Shown piece by piece: positions 12,218 through 23,989 of a stretch of DNA of 64,000 nucleotides. The notes beneath the pieces were generated by a model. The model ran no database searches. It was given only the letters and a program-made list of their open reading frames with translations, and had not been told where the DNA came from. Source of the stretch: Epichloe hybrida (lineage: Eukaryota; Ascomycota; Sordariomycetes; Hypocreales; Clavicipitaceae); NCBI GenBank assembly GCA_019022495.1, contig JAFEKR010000002.1, forward strand, positions 2,728,001 to 2,792,000, read 5' to 3'. Position 1 is the stretch's first letter; each line of letters begins with the position of its first letter. A program made the position numbers and the translations under genes.

Positions 12218-13530
12218 CAGAGTGCCAACAGCCTGCCTGGCCAACAAGGAAGCGACGGAAGGACCAGCCGGCGCCACTGCCAGCAGGCATCGGAAATGCA
12301 CCAGCCAGACCCCAGCATTGAGGACCACTTGACGCCTGGCACCTACTAATCTGGCAGCTGGCAGCTTGTAGCTTGCAGCTGGCAGGCAACGTTAATAAAC
12401 ACCAGACTCCGTTGATCAACAACAAGGTACTCCGTACGGTCCGTAGTGAGGGGAATTTTGTTTCCTCAGTCGTATCTCTGAGCAATTTCCGACTTCCCGA
12501 GCATGCCATCCGTGCCCCGTTCTTCCGCGTTCCATCCAGAGTATATATCCAACACCACGGCCAATCGGACACGGCCAATGGAAACCGCCTGGCGCATACG
12601 GACTACTCTTCGTACTCAACCTTCAATTCCATGGAGCAAACTCCAAGACTCTTGCCGGAAGAGTCGATGCATCCACGGTGGGCGAAAAAAAAAAAAAAAA
12701 CGGTGGCTCTTCCCCGTATTGCGGAGCACGGAGTAATACGGACTATTACGGACTACTGTTGCCCAATCTCCCCCAACGCTGGGGTGTCTGTTGTGATCCT
12801 TCGCCTGCATATGCACAGGCACATACGGAGTACGTGATATTTATCCATATGCAGCTCAGAACAGGGTGCCCGGCAAACAACAAGCCATATTAATATGTCG
12901 GCGCGTTCAACAACCCCGTCACTCTTCCCGTCCTGCTTCGGCGGAAAGCAAAGAAGCATAAATCGTTGCAAGCAAATAAGCTGCCAGAGATGATTGCTTC
13001 CCGGTCGTCGTCTCAATCAGACACCCAGCCACTCGAGGCGTACATATTATCACATCCTGGACCATGACACAAAGATTCATGACAGGACGGCCTAGTCCGT
13101 ACTCCGTACGAAATCATTCTCAAATAATTACTTTGAGCGGGGGAAACAATTGGTTTCCCTCGGTGACCTCGGTGAAGCTTAGAATATATCAACTTGATTC
13201 GCTCCATTGTGCTGATAATAACCGTTGGAGAAGTCGCAAAAAAAAAATTTGAATTTTTATTTCATCTTATTTTACAGAAACGGGAAGACTCCGTCGTTTG
13301 GAGACCAAACAACCATCATCTGATCGAGTCCGACAAAGCTAGTGAGACAGCCTGGGAATTCCTTCTGAGCATCACTTTAATCGGCTGGTCACTACGGAGA
13401 ACTTGGCGCATAGTACGTAAACATGCAGCTTTAGTTGCTACTACATGGATCGAAAATCGTTGCTGCACGTTTACGCACTCAAAAATTCTCGTCTTGAAAA
13501 ATCTCAGCACATGCCATGACCGCAGTGTTT

Positions 13531-15694
13531 TCAACCAAACACAATAGTCACACCCATGTCCTCGCTTACCCTTCTCCATAAATCTTTCTTGCCCACTGCC
13601 ATAATACCATTAGGCATTTGCGCATCCGACGCGTCTACCTCGCCGGCTCGGTTCCACACTTCCTGAACCACTTCCCATGCCCTGTCGATGTTCGCCATGC
13701 CTTGTCGACGGGTGATGCCTTGAAAGGTGTCGCGAGCTGACTGTCGGTCCATCGGATCTACAGCTTCGCATGAAGCAACGAATAGTGGCCACAACAATGC
13801 GCCCATCGGTCCCTCGTGCAAGACTGTGTCCTTGCAGTGGACCAGGCTCACGGAAGCGTGATGCTGTACTACTGGATGGTTTCTCGGAGCGTTGTATATG
13901 GTGCGGTAGAGGTATACCAGAGCCGAGTGCCTATATGCCAGCGCATTGTTGAAGATGCTTTGAAACCCCTTCATCTTGCCCTTGGCACTCGAGGACAGTT
14001 TTTCAAAGTCGCTGTAGCTGGGACACTCTGTCGGCATCACGGGTTGCCACTCTTCAAGCAAAAACTCGACAGCAGCGCATTCGGCGTCGAATTTGGCCTG
14101 CGTGACTGTGGCCCCCGACACGTCACCGTGAGCAACCGATGCTTCCAGGTCATTCTTGAGTGTCAGCAGCCCGGACAACTTTTGAATGACCGGCCACAGG
14201 GAGGTGGCCAGACCAAGCAGGGCGTCTACTCCACCAACCCTGGAAACGTGTTGTTGTGAGCGGCGAAGAGACGATTTCTCAAGATTTTTGCAAATGGGAT
14301 CATTGGACAACGGAGCTGTGCCTGACGACAGAGCCGCAATCACATCGTAGAACCGAAAAGCCTGACGCAGTAAGTTGGTCGCACTGGGTCTTCAATCGCG
14401 GGTTGGGAAAAGGAAAAAAAAAAAAAAAAAAAAGTTACGTACTTGTTCCAAGAAGTTACTAGTTCGATTCTTTCGGCTCGGACTATTTTGCATAATGGCC
14501 TTTGCGCCCTTCAAGTGACCCTCGACAAGATTGGACCGTCGCCTCTGCACGAGCTGCACGCCATTGGTTCATCAGCAGCTCGACCGGAAAGGAAACCCGA
14601 GCAACCGAAAAGTGCAACTCACCACTTCATAGTAAACAATCAGCATGATGGTTGCCAACAGCTCGTTTCGATTCACACCGTGTCCCAATTCAATGAGCTT
14701 TGCCAAGTTCCGAATGGCTTCATTATGAAACCGGATGCTGTTCTCGCTGTTTTCGCGTCGATCCAGTCCTTTGCCGACCAAATGGGCGCTTGCCAGGGCG
14801 TAAATAGCACATTTGATTGCTTGGCTTTCGTAAGCGAGCGGCAGCACGAGCTGCTGAAATGGATTCCCTTCATCTTCTCTCAAAACGATCAAGTGCGATA
14901 GCGTGTTGCAGAAGTAGTCCATGAGGAACCGCTCGTTGAAGTCTGGGGAGAATTCCCCAAAAGAGGGAAAGCAAAACTCAAGAATCGGCGAAGGCGACGG
15001 CGACGGCGTCGCTGCGGTACCAATCAAGGCAAGGGATGGATCTGCAGACGGCTCCGATGAATATCTGATATTCGCAGGACCCAGCTCCGGGGTGTCAGAC
15101 TGTACGCATGTGCCAATGGCGTGAGGTTCTGAGGGCGCAGGAGGAACCGCGTTGCGGGCCGGAGCATCAGGATTAGACGATGGCATCTCTGGACATGAAT
15201 CTGGGATCTCCTGGGTCTCATCACTGGAGGAATGGCGGTCTTCCGTCATGCCAACCTTGCGTTTTTGGCGAGGTTTGATGGGCTCGTAGCGACAATCTTG
15301 GCCACGTTCTTGACATCTGGTGCAAAAGGGCCTGACTTCGTCACACTTCTTCTTCTACGATGCAAGGTCTCAGCTGGAAATGAACACGACGCCAAGGAAG
15401 GGAGGGGTTATGTATATACCTTGTCTTTGCTATGGAACAGATGAGCCGTGGTTTTGCAGATAAGGCGCGGAAACTTACCAAAAGTTGCAGCCTGAAGAGG
15501 CCAAGATGACATGGTCAGTGATGCATATTCAGAATGGCAAAAATAACCACGACTTTGAAGAGAGAGATGCAGAACCCCGAGAAAGTACGGCTGTACACGG
15601 GGACTGACTCACCGGCTCTTGATCGCCTCTTGGGAGCTTTAGGCGGCGCGACCTTGGTATACAGGAGCACCTTTCCCGTTGCCATGGTTGCCAT
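13531..15694 (-). CDS. Zn2Cys6 transcription factor (Fungal_trans_2 type) with micro-exons
   Basis: Six exons: 15694-15613, 15491-15479 (13 nt), 15429-15420 (10 nt), 15354-14623, 14553-14443 and 14361-13531, giving 592 residues. All junctions are GT...AG and keep frame. Splicing creates GCNFCKDKKKKCDEVRPFC followed by TRC and a last Cys, so Cys29, 32, 39, 46, 49 and 56 have exact zinc-cluster spacing; without the two micro-exons the cluster cannot be built. The fifth exon (LVQRRRSNLVEGHLKGAKAI) and the last exon (AFRFYDVIAALSSGTAPLS) fit the Fungal_trans_2 regulatory domain. A Pro/Ser-rich linker lies at about residues 65-150. The start at 15694 has a second in-frame ATG 9 bp downstream. It is probably a nuclear regulator; target unknown. 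Intron 5 carries a 20-nt homopolymer close to its donor. Confidence 0.88.
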
Positions 15695-17173
15695 GGTTGG
15701 CGAGGAGTAACAACGGTCCCGTGTGCCAAGAGGCGAGGCTTTGCAGTGAGTGGCCGAACCGGCCTGCTGGCGTTGGAGTGAGACAAGTTGCCGGTTTTCC
15801 CTGCGAGGACAACCAGCCCGTTTCAATCGCAAAGGACAAGAAGCTTCTCCCGGTGCGATGCGATGCGGTGCGGTGCGGTGCGGTGCGGTACGGGCTGCGA
15901 TGGTACCGCGGGGCATGATGTAAATCACGACCTCGAATTGCCATGCCAATCTTGCCTCTAACCCCGATGATTGGTCAGCACCCACTTTCCCCCGCAATGC
16001 CCACCTTGACGTTACAAATACGAGCTGACTTGCTTCACCTGCCAATACAATTAATTATTAGCGCCCTGTTCTTCCTTGTCTGCCCCGTCTTGTTTGTTGG
16101 TCTGGTCCCCGCCCAGGCATGATTGGCTGTACATGTAGTTTGGCACGTGCCTGCGCGAGGAACCGTGCAAAATCCATGAATGAGGCGGATCTGTATTACT
16201 CCGTACTGCAGCATAAAACCTGCCAGTATGTAACCATCATTGATTCTCACCTTCTCTTCACAGCATGCGGCCCAGTGACTACAGCGGCTATATCGTCACC
16301 CGGTTAGTAGGATATTTCCGCGGTATTTTAACTTGGCTTTCATATCTACCCGGGTAGGCATGCCGTACGGACTACATTCTATTCAGGGACGTACTCATCC
16401 ATGGCCTACCCTGTATACCCTGTATCAAACCTGCTTAGAAGCAACGGCCTTGACAAGGCAACGTACCCGCAATGACTACATCCCCCAGAAAGATTGTATA
16501 TAGCGGGATCTAACTTCCGGCTTGGCTCACCAATGCATGTTTTCGCTACTCCCCAGAGATGTTGTGCTAGTAAGGGAGCTTCTGACTAGCATAGTGGAGA
16601 TAGATTAGGGTACCATCGAGGCCATCCGTTGACTGTTAGGGTTGGAACCCGAGAGTCAACCAGATCAGCTGGCTGAATCTGACGTCTCGCGATGCGAGAC
16701 TTCATGCTGTCGAACAAAAATTGCTTCGTGGAATATCAAACTCCACCGAACTTGACTTGACGTCTACCATACAGTAACATCAGAGTAACGTGCTCGTTTA
16801 CAACTATTGGCATCATTAAAATATTCATTAAGAACATGCGCCGTTGCGTGAATTCCAAAGCGTGCATCATTTGCTTCAAGCAAGCCGTCTGCTTGTTTTG
16901 GCCCCGTAACGCCTCTGGTGATGCAGTCGCTCCTCAGACATACAAAAGACTCCATTTGCCACACCCGTATGCATGCATATTGCCTGAGTACTAATGCTCC
17001 AATTCGAGCACCTCAACCCCAAGTGCTCGCGAGCTGCGTTTGGGAATAGGAAGAAATATTAGCAGCAAAACTGGTACAGCGTGGTTGCGCTTTTCTACAG
17101 TGTTAGATGCAGCGCCAACAAAAGAAAAAGAAAAGGAGCAGAACTCGTTGCGTCATGGTCAGATGGCAGAGAT
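15695..17173. other. Intergenic spacer
   Basis: No gene supported. It includes the upstream region of the micro-exon transcription factor, a GCGGT pentanucleotide run at 15865-15889, and one TACTCCGTAC at 16197-16206. Confidence 0.6.
15865..15889. repeat. GCGGT pentanucleotide repeat
   Basis: About five tandem units roughly 170 bp upstream of the transcription factor start. Confidence 0.85.
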
Positions 17174-18484
17174 CTAGACTACCACTCCTACTTGGGATCC
17201 TTCTGGCAGGCGTCGTCTCTTGACGCTGAGTGGAGGAGAACATTGCTCTTCGCTTTCCGTTTCTTCCTCAAAGCTTGCGTTGAAAACATCGGAGAGGGCA
17301 TCGCGTTTTCGTTTAGTGTGCTCGGTCTTGTCGCCCACTTCCTCGGTCTCCCATGTTTTCATTTCAGACGGGTCGAACTGGCCAACAATCTCCTCGCCGA
17401 GTGCTTTTCCCAGTCGTTCCCGCAGGCCGAGTATAGGCCAGATGGGAACCCTCGAGTATTCAATCTTCATCCCGGCAGCCTCTTCTTCCTGGCCAAAGGG
17501 GGCCTTGGAGGGGTTGTAGAATCTGTCCAGAAAGCTGGCCGTTACATGACCGGTGTAGACGATGAACTCGGCTGTGTCATTGTCGTGCGTCAGGATCCGC
17601 AGGCTCACATTGTCAAACGGAGGACGCTGAGCTTTTCCTCTTGATGGCGACCATTGCGAATCCCGGCGTGATGATGGAACCGGGGCTCCGTAAAAGTGGT
17701 GCTGGGCCATGGCAAGAAAGATAGCAACAAAATGAGCATCATGATCAGAGTTGGCTGGAATGAGGGCTTTTGACCGCATCTGCTGAAGGCGAGAGACGGG
17801 GCCGTTCCAAGTCCTTCCAGGACCCGATGCAATGCGGAAAAGGTTTTTGCGCATCGAAGCCAGCTGATTCTTGCCAATGTAGCACATCATGGGCAGGTGA
17901 GAGGGGTCATGTGGTGTAGGGGTGGATGTGGTTGGGGATGTGGTTGGGGATGTGTTGTGGGAGTCCGCGGGCCGGGTTGATATTGACTTGAAGGAGCTCT
18001 GCGAGGATCGCGCGCTGTTCCCGGGATAATTCCATTGTACCTGGGTGCGCACGGCGTCCCGGTACACGCGGTCACCAAAGAAGATGTGCAGCTCAGGTAG
18101 AAGTTGCGATTGACTGAAAGCAGCAGGCCACAACGTTGACAAGACCGTTTTAACAGCATTAGAGCTTAAAACGGGATGCAACGCGTCGGGAAGTAAGATT
18201 TCAGTGAGAGCATCACTCAAGGTCATGATTGCTCGGGATGGTCGCAAGTGACCCTTGGATGGCGGCGATCCGGGTGTGCTCCCGGGCAAGGGAGTATCGC
18301 ATGGTGGCAGTTCGACAAAATGCGCGCCAAGTATTTTCGAATGCAGGTCCGTCCAGCATATTGGACGCACGAATAACGACGTGCCTGCGTGTTGGCGCAA
18401 CAGACCGTTGAGGGAGCCTCGGGCAGACCGTCGCGGGCGTCTGCGACGGATGGTGTCAGATGGAGCCGAGGACGTCTGTGACAT
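17174..18484 (-). CDS. Hypothetical protein, basic, likely nuclear
   Basis: Single exon of 436 residues from ATG 18484; the frame is open further upstream but that part looks like leader sequence. I do not recognise the family. The N-terminus is very basic (IRRRRPRRSARG). A Thr/Pro/Ser-rich linker with a TSPTTSPTT repeat lies near residue 185. The most conserved-looking core is PMMCYIGKNQLASMRKNLFR to AIFLAMAQHHFYG, followed by a VSLRILTHDNDTAEFIVYTG segment. The C-terminus is acidic, then basic (FEEETESEEQ; SVKRRRL), with two candidate nuclear localisation signals (TKRKRD, VKRRRL). No signal peptide or membrane helix is evident. Long codon-biased reading without stops supports a real gene. 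Confidence 0.75.
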   Translation of the reverse strand: MSQTSSAPSDTIRRRRPRRSARGSLNGLLRQHAGTSLFVRPICWTDLHSKILGAHFVELPPCDTPLPGSTPGSPPSKGHLRPSRAIMTLSDALTEILLPDALHPVLSSNAVKTVLSTLWPAAFSQSQLLPELHIFFGDRVYRDAVRTQVQWNYPGNSARSSQSSFKSISTRPADSHNTSPTTSPTTSTPTPHDPSHLPMMCYIGKNQLASMRKNLFRIASGPGRTWNGPVSRLQQMRSKALIPANSDHDAHFVAIFLAMAQHHFYGAPVPSSRRDSQWSPSRGKAQRPPFDNVSLRILTHDNDTAEFIVYTGHVTASFLDRFYNPSKAPFGQEEEAAGMKIEYSRVPIWPILGLRERLGKALGEEIVGQFDPSEMKTWETEEVGDKTEHTKRKRDALSDVFNASFEEETESEEQCSPPLSVKRRRLPEGSQVGVVV

Positions 18485-20065
18485 GATGGCTTCTTTTGAA
18501 CGCGTGGATTGCACGTCAGGCAGCACGAGTGCTGTTGATATGGTGCGAGTTGGAGGGCGATGACAAGCAGCCGGCTGTTCAACAAAGGCGCGCGAGCGAT
18601 CAACAAAGGCGCGATATTTGAAGTATTGATGTGGTGCTGTCCAGCTCAATAATACGTCAGAAACAAAAAAAACCGAACCGAACCGAATCAGGGAAAAGAC
18701 GAGAAGCAACAGCAAATGTCGTCGCGAAGATGTTTGGGAGTGTAGGATTACGGTAGACGAAGGGAATAAAGACTGAGTCTAGTATCAGCATTGATGTTTC
18801 ATGAAGGGCGGGTCTCTTTAAGAGGAGGTGTTCTGTATTGCAAAAGGCGCGCTGTCCGTGTGCAGTGGTGTACTCCGTACCAGTATGCGAACGATATTTG
18901 AATGTCTCGGTGGCGTTGATTTGCTTCCTCCTGGCGCCTGTAAAAGACGCTGGTGGCGATGCTGCCACTGGCTGAGAACGCTGTGGCCCACCAAACCGAC
19001 CACTGACGACTCACTGAGTCTGCACTAAGCAAAAGCTTTCAATCGCAGGGGGGGGGCGGACTCCTAGCACTGAGCAGCCGGGGTGGTGTTGCCAGGGTTT
19101 TCGAAAGGGAAGCGCCGAAAACCTTGTTGTGGACAGAGAGGAGATTGCTGTACGAGGGAGGACGCGAGGGATTGAAGGGATGCGAAAAGAGTCGTTTCGT
19201 TCGAGACGGAGAGCACGGAAGGAACGACGGGGGCATCGAATGCTTTATGGGTGTGGCATTCCTGCGCCAGTAACTGTTTGTCAGCGAGTCACAAAGACGC
19301 ACGCGTCCTGTAGTGGCGTGGGTTCTGGCAGGATCCACCCGAGCAGAGGCGCGACCTTTGTGCGAACTCACGTGATGTTTAGGCAGCCAGGGCTAGTGCG
19401 AGCCAATCAGACATGCGATTTCTTGAAGCACTTTGTTCCACAGGCACACCAACAACCTGTTCGGAGCGATCCAGACACAGCCCGTCATGAGCCCATGAAA
19501 GCTTGGCAGTCAGCAGGACTTGATCTGATTGCGCGCAGAGACGAACCAAATTAGGAATGTCGCCGGAGCAGTCCATAGTCCGTACGGAATACGCGGATAC
19601 GAGAGTGATGACAGTCAAACAATCAAACAAGCTGGGATTGCATCCTTGAGTCCGCCATTCAGAATGGCCAGTTGACACAGTACATACTCCCCCACCGAAC
19701 CAGTGATGGAAACCTGCTTTATTCGCTGTGATACTTGTACCGCAGGCAAGTTGAGATGAACCTTGGGCAGGAGCGCGCATCCCGCAGTCATGGCATTATC
19801 GATGAATCGGCGGGGACATATTGATCATTCACGACAGCGAAGGCCATGTCGACGCAAAAACCCCAACCCGAGTGAAGCCAACTGCACTGCACGCTCAGCC
19901 ACGATAATCACAAGCCACATCTTCGTCCGACCTCTGACGACGGGTTCTGCGCCCCACCCATCCGACGACAAGCTTTCCTAGCAAAAGCCCATATATCATC
20001 GCCAAACCACTGTCACAGCATCGTCATCGAGCGGTCAGTCCTCGCGCCCGCCATCGCTGCTCAAC
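18485..20065. other. Divergent spacer upstream of ARPC3
   Basis: No gene supported. It contains one TACTCCGTAC at 18871-18880, a G-rich tract near 19048, and pyrimidine-rich leader sequence before the ARPC3 ATG. Confidence 0.6.
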
Positions 20066-20956
20066 ATGCCGGTACGTCGTGTACCATATACATGAGAAAA
20101 CCACCAGAACCACGATTTGAACCCCACAACTCTTCCTCTAAACCCCTCCTCGAAATCTCCAGCATCACCATCTAGCACCAAACCAACCCCCCCCCCCCCT
20201 TTCACCAGCTAACCAACCCCTTGCAGGCCTACAACTCCATCTTCAACAACGATCCCAACCCTCCCCGCCTCATCGGCAACTTCCCCATCCTCCCCCTGCG
20301 CACAAAGACCCGCGGTCCGGCCTACACTCTGCCCATCCCCCACCCTCCCCTCCCGGCCAACGATTCTCCCGACCCTGACAGCGAGAGCTACGACGTCCTC
20401 GACGAGGTCATCTCGCTGTTCCGCGCCAACACCTTCTTCCGGAACTTTGAGATCCAAGGCCCCGCCGACCGCTTGCTCATCTATGGAATCTGGTTTCTGA
20501 GCGACTGCCTGCAGAAGATCAAGCCGCATGCCACTGTGAGGGATGCGCAAAAGGATGTGATGAACTTGGCGCTGGACTTGAACTTTGCTATTCCCGGGGA
20601 TCCTGGATTTCCACTGAACCAGGTATGTTTCCTTTGGGATGAGAATGCTGATGATGCAAGAGAGGGTGTTTTCCCCCAATTCTACAGCGTCGTCTCTTGG
20701 AGGGCGAATACAAGGACGGGAGACGGATGGATGGATGCTACTCAGCGGGATCAATGTGCTGATTTTGCTGGGAACGCAGATGTACGAGGGCCCGAGGGAC
20801 AGACAAGACGCCGAACAGCTGCGGCAGTACATGGCTCAGGTTCGACAGGAGCTAGCTTCAAGACTGCTGGCGCGTGTGTATGCCGATGACGAGACGAAAC
20901 CGAGCAAGTGGTGGTTGAGCTTTACCAAGAGAAAGTTCATGGGCAAGGCGTTGTAA
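20066..20956 (+). CDS. ARC18: Arp2/3 complex subunit 3 (ARPC3, p21)
   Basis: Exons are 20066-20071, 20227-20622 and 20780-20956; introns of 155 and 157 bp; 192 residues. The first exon is only ATG CCG; splicing to the second gives MPAYNSIFNND, the expected ARPC3 start. Other family blocks are IGNFPILPLRTKTRGPAY, ISLFRANTFFRNFEIQGPAD, AIPGDPGFPLNQ and, in exon 3, YEGPRDRQDAEQLRQYMAQ and KPSKWWLSFTKRKFMGKAL. Exon 2 ends phase 0 at NQ and exon 3 begins with MYEGP, removing the intervening frame-breaking sequence. The protein is a structural subunit of the seven-subunit Arp2/3 actin nucleator, which acts at endocytic patches and hyphal tips. Length matches the family. Confidence 0.96.
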
Positions 20957-21311
20957 GGATAAGAAGGATCGACTAGTGAATGTCGAGAATAGTAGTTCAA
21001 TGGGAGAGCACTCTTCTATCTTGTTTCTTTTCCTGTGCTGCATTTTCATAAAGCGCATGACATGCACCGCACTTCATGGTACGACAAAATGTCATCATGA
21101 TCATGATCCTGTTTGAAGCTGAAACAAGAATTAGGATGGGTACTCGTGTTTCTATTCATGTCAGGGTTGGTCATATCGCACAGCTCTTCAGCTGCGATCC
21201 TATCCAAATGTCAGAGTTTCGTACACCACAACGCCTTGATCTACAGCCCCCCCCCCTCTTTAGGACAGCCAGAAAAAAAAAGGTAAAAGGTAAAAAGGGG
21301 AAAAAAAGTTC
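20957..21311. other. Tail-to-tail spacer ARPC3 / TRM6
   Basis: This 355-bp region between convergent genes contains C- and A-rich runs near 21250-21305, probably 3' UTR sequence. No gene. Confidence 0.6.
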
Positions 21312-23116
21312 TCATCTCTTCCTCTGGAATTTGCCTCTCGCCGAGATGCGCCCTTCGGCCGGAATGGTCCTCCACCCTGTGAACAAGAATCCTTCTGCGC
21401 CTCCTCGGCCTGTCATGAACGGATGTGTCCTGCCCGGCAGGACTTGCCACCTCCTCGCCCTGCTGGTCTGCACAGCAGCTCCAAGCACCAAGGTGGGATT
21501 GAGGGGAAACTCCCTGGTCCCAGGCCATTGATCCAGCTCCGCCTGTGTCTTGCCCTCTGCTTCTGCAGGCGGGGAGGACACCCAGGCTGCGCGTCTGGCG
21601 ATGCTGAAGCAATCGACCAAATGCTCCAGAGGCTCAACGGTAGGCGAGTAGATGGCAATGGGAGAGCCGCCCGCCAGGAGGGGAAGTGCGTGGCGGAGAA
21701 TGGACACCGGGTCCATGGTGCTTGCTACGGCGAGGCCAGAGAAGCCTCCTGCGCGCGTGGCATCGACAGTCTCGCGGGTTCGTGCCCACCTCCGTCGTTT
21801 GCGGTGATAATTGCCCCGGCGGTTGGGTTTCCACGAGGCGAGTACTTCGGGAGCAACCGCGTCGGGCTTTTCGCTGTAGGCGGTGTCGTCCTCGGGACTG
21901 ACTAGCTGAAGCCATGTGATGGGGAGGAGATGTGTGAAGAGCGGATGGTAAGGGTAGGGTGGGTTCGGGTCGCTGCCGTCGTAGTCAAAATACTTCAGAA
22001 CGGAGAGATTCGGTTGTGAGTTGGCGTGGATGAGGGTCATAGTGTTGCTAATGGCATAGTGCTCGTCGAGATCGCCTTTGCGCGGTCGCTTTTTGTGATT
22101 CCTTGAGACGTTTGATTGCGGCTGCTGCTGGTGCAGTTCTTTGGTGCCATTTGTGTCACGGTGTTGTTGTTCGGCACCCACCTCCTGAATTTCTGCACCG
22201 TCTTCTCCGCCTCCCTCTCCATCCTTCTCCCGATGTAATATACCCATTCTTTCCGCCATCGCGGCGACCAACAACCCTCCCGTATCGTCCACCATCATCC
22301 ACCTACCGCCGTGAGGCTCAATCACCCCTTCTATGGGCGAACCTCCGAAATGCACATCGGCCCAGCACCCCAGCAAGCCCATCATTTCCGGGCGCATCTC
22401 CAACACCTTGCCTGCATCCCTATCCTCCAGTAGCCATTGGTTCAAAAGCACCACATCCAGCGGTAGTACTGTGAAGCGCCTCAAGAATTTCCTCTCCTTT
22501 AAAAGCTTGTATTTCGCCAGAGAGTACGAAGTCTTCTGATCGATCGCCGTATGAGACAAGATCAACTTCGCAATAAGTTCCTTGCCCGCCGAAGCGCCCT
22601 TCTCCTTCAGCTCTTCAATTTCCTGCGTCGTGAGGGTCTGCCTCGCAGAGTCGTCAATGATCTCTCGGTTTGACCGCGCAATGACTTTTCCCGTCTCGTC
22701 TACCAGCGCGAGTTCCTCGCCGTCTTCTGCAACAACGGCAGTCTCGCCATTTGCTGAGGACTCTTCATTGATATTGGTCTCGGCGAGGATATCCTCGTTG
22801 AGCTCTCTTCCAGAAACGACTCGCAACCGGGAGAACGATTCGCCTTCGCGCTTCTCTTGAACTTCGTACGTGAGGTGGAGTGGACGCTCGATGAGTAGGT
22901 TGCTTGGGAACGAGCCGTATTTTCCTAACGATATTGTGCTGCGGGCGGGCAAGGACATGGTGAACATTGTCAGCATGTTCAGATCGTTGTACTTTAGCGC
23001 AAATGATAAGAAGGGGAGGCAACGAACGTGTTCGGGGTAATTTGTAGAACACGCAGATTTTCATTTGGTAGGCGCAATGCCACCCAGCCATTGGGCTGCA
23101 CCACGCTTTTGGACAT
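21312..23116 (-). CDS. TRM6: tRNA (adenine-58-N1)-methyltransferase non-catalytic subunit
   Basis: Exons are 23116-23028 and 22938-21312; 89-bp intron; 571 residues. The spliced N-terminus reads VVQPNGWVALRLPNENLRVL and, across the junction, ITPNTTISLGKYGSFPSNLL, the usual Trm6/Gcd10 opening. The second hallmark is SYSLAKYKLLKERKFLRRFT at about residues 168-187. A charged, glutamine-rich low-complexity insert separates the two Rossmann-like halves, and SGLAVASTMDPVSILRHALP lies in the C-terminal half. With the catalytic partner Trm61 it forms the tetramer that methylates A58 in the T-loop of tRNAs, including initiator tRNA-Met, in the nucleus. The donor (GTTCGT) is weaker than most in the window, but frame and homology both need it. 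It shares a promoter region with the downstream permease gene. Confidence 0.94.
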
Positions 23117-23989
23117 GGTGGTTGTGCGTTGCAAATCCGTGAATTAAAGAGGCAGCTCAACAACAGTGGTTTCTTCGCAATGGCAAATGAAGCGAGCCAG
23201 AATAAAAAAATAAAATAAAAATAACCCGCAGCTTCTCACCTCGCCCCACATCAGGCAGCCCCACTGCCTCACCGAGTCCTCACCGAGGGCAAAGTCAGAC
23301 GCGTTATTTTATTTGTAGGAACACAAGGAACACAAGCGGGGAGAAGACTCAGGCACTAATCCGTATATCTCTCTGTAATAAGAAAATCCACGAGTCTTAT
23401 CTGAACTCAACCCTTATTGAACAACAGTCCCTCCCACCCCTTCTCCCTGTCTGTGTGTATGTCAACTCCAGAGAGTCCCTTCGCTTGTCGTCGATCCTGA
23501 GGAACCAACCCCGACCAACTTGCCTCCACAAAACCTGGCCAGAACATTGCATCGCGGAAAGCGCCAGATATTAATATGGAAGGTGCAAGGTTGCTTGAAT
23601 GGGGGCTTTGGGGGAAGTCGCTTCGGGGGTGGGCACCTGCATCATCGCCCCCATGACGTATGACGGGTGACAGATGATGGATGATGGATGATGGATGGCG
23701 GATGGCGGATGGCGGATGGCGGATGGCGGACTTGGGATCTTGTCTGGCCCTGGATCCGGTTCCCAGGGTTGCTCCCGATCGACAGCTTCTTTATCGCCCA
23801 ATGCAACAACATTCATAAAGCGCTCAGCGAGTGATCCGAATTTGTACTCGGTACATCATAGAGACTCAGACTCTGAAGACGACTGAAAAGGACCGGCAAT
23901 CCATAATCCCCTTCGCCGGGTTTCGTTCGCACGTTCCGTTCTCACGTTCCGTTCTCTAGGGGGCACCTTGACTGCATCGTCTCGCCGCC
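23117..23989. promoter_or_regulatory. Divergent promoter region TRM6 / sugar permease
   Basis: This 873-bp spacer between divergent genes contains a 7-bp repeat array at 23674-23729. No open frame in it looks coding. Confidence 0.5.
23674..23729. repeat. 7-bp minisatellite with two unit types
   Basis: Three GATGATG units (23674-23694) pass directly into five GATGGCG units (23695-23729) in the same register. Confidence 0.95.

Larger units (their letters stand above)
11162..13530. other. Long intergenic spacer with clustered minisatellites
   Basis: No gene supported in 2.4 kb. It contains a GGT/GTG-rich stretch (11530-11590), three 9-bp arrays (11963-12217), an A16 run near 12687, and TACTCCGTAC-type words at 11924, 12428, 12824 and 13100. 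Open frames over the 9-bp arrays code only for three-residue repeats and look accidental. Confidence 0.65.

Noticed and set aside
12070..12342. Cysteine/alanine-repeat frames over the 9-bp arrays
   Set aside because: Any 9-bp array without a stop gives an open three-residue repeat; several frames and both strands are open at once.
14441..14480. GTTCGATTC segment resembling a tRNA B box
   Set aside because: No acceptor stem or A box at the right distance, and the segment is exon 5 of the micro-exon transcription factor.
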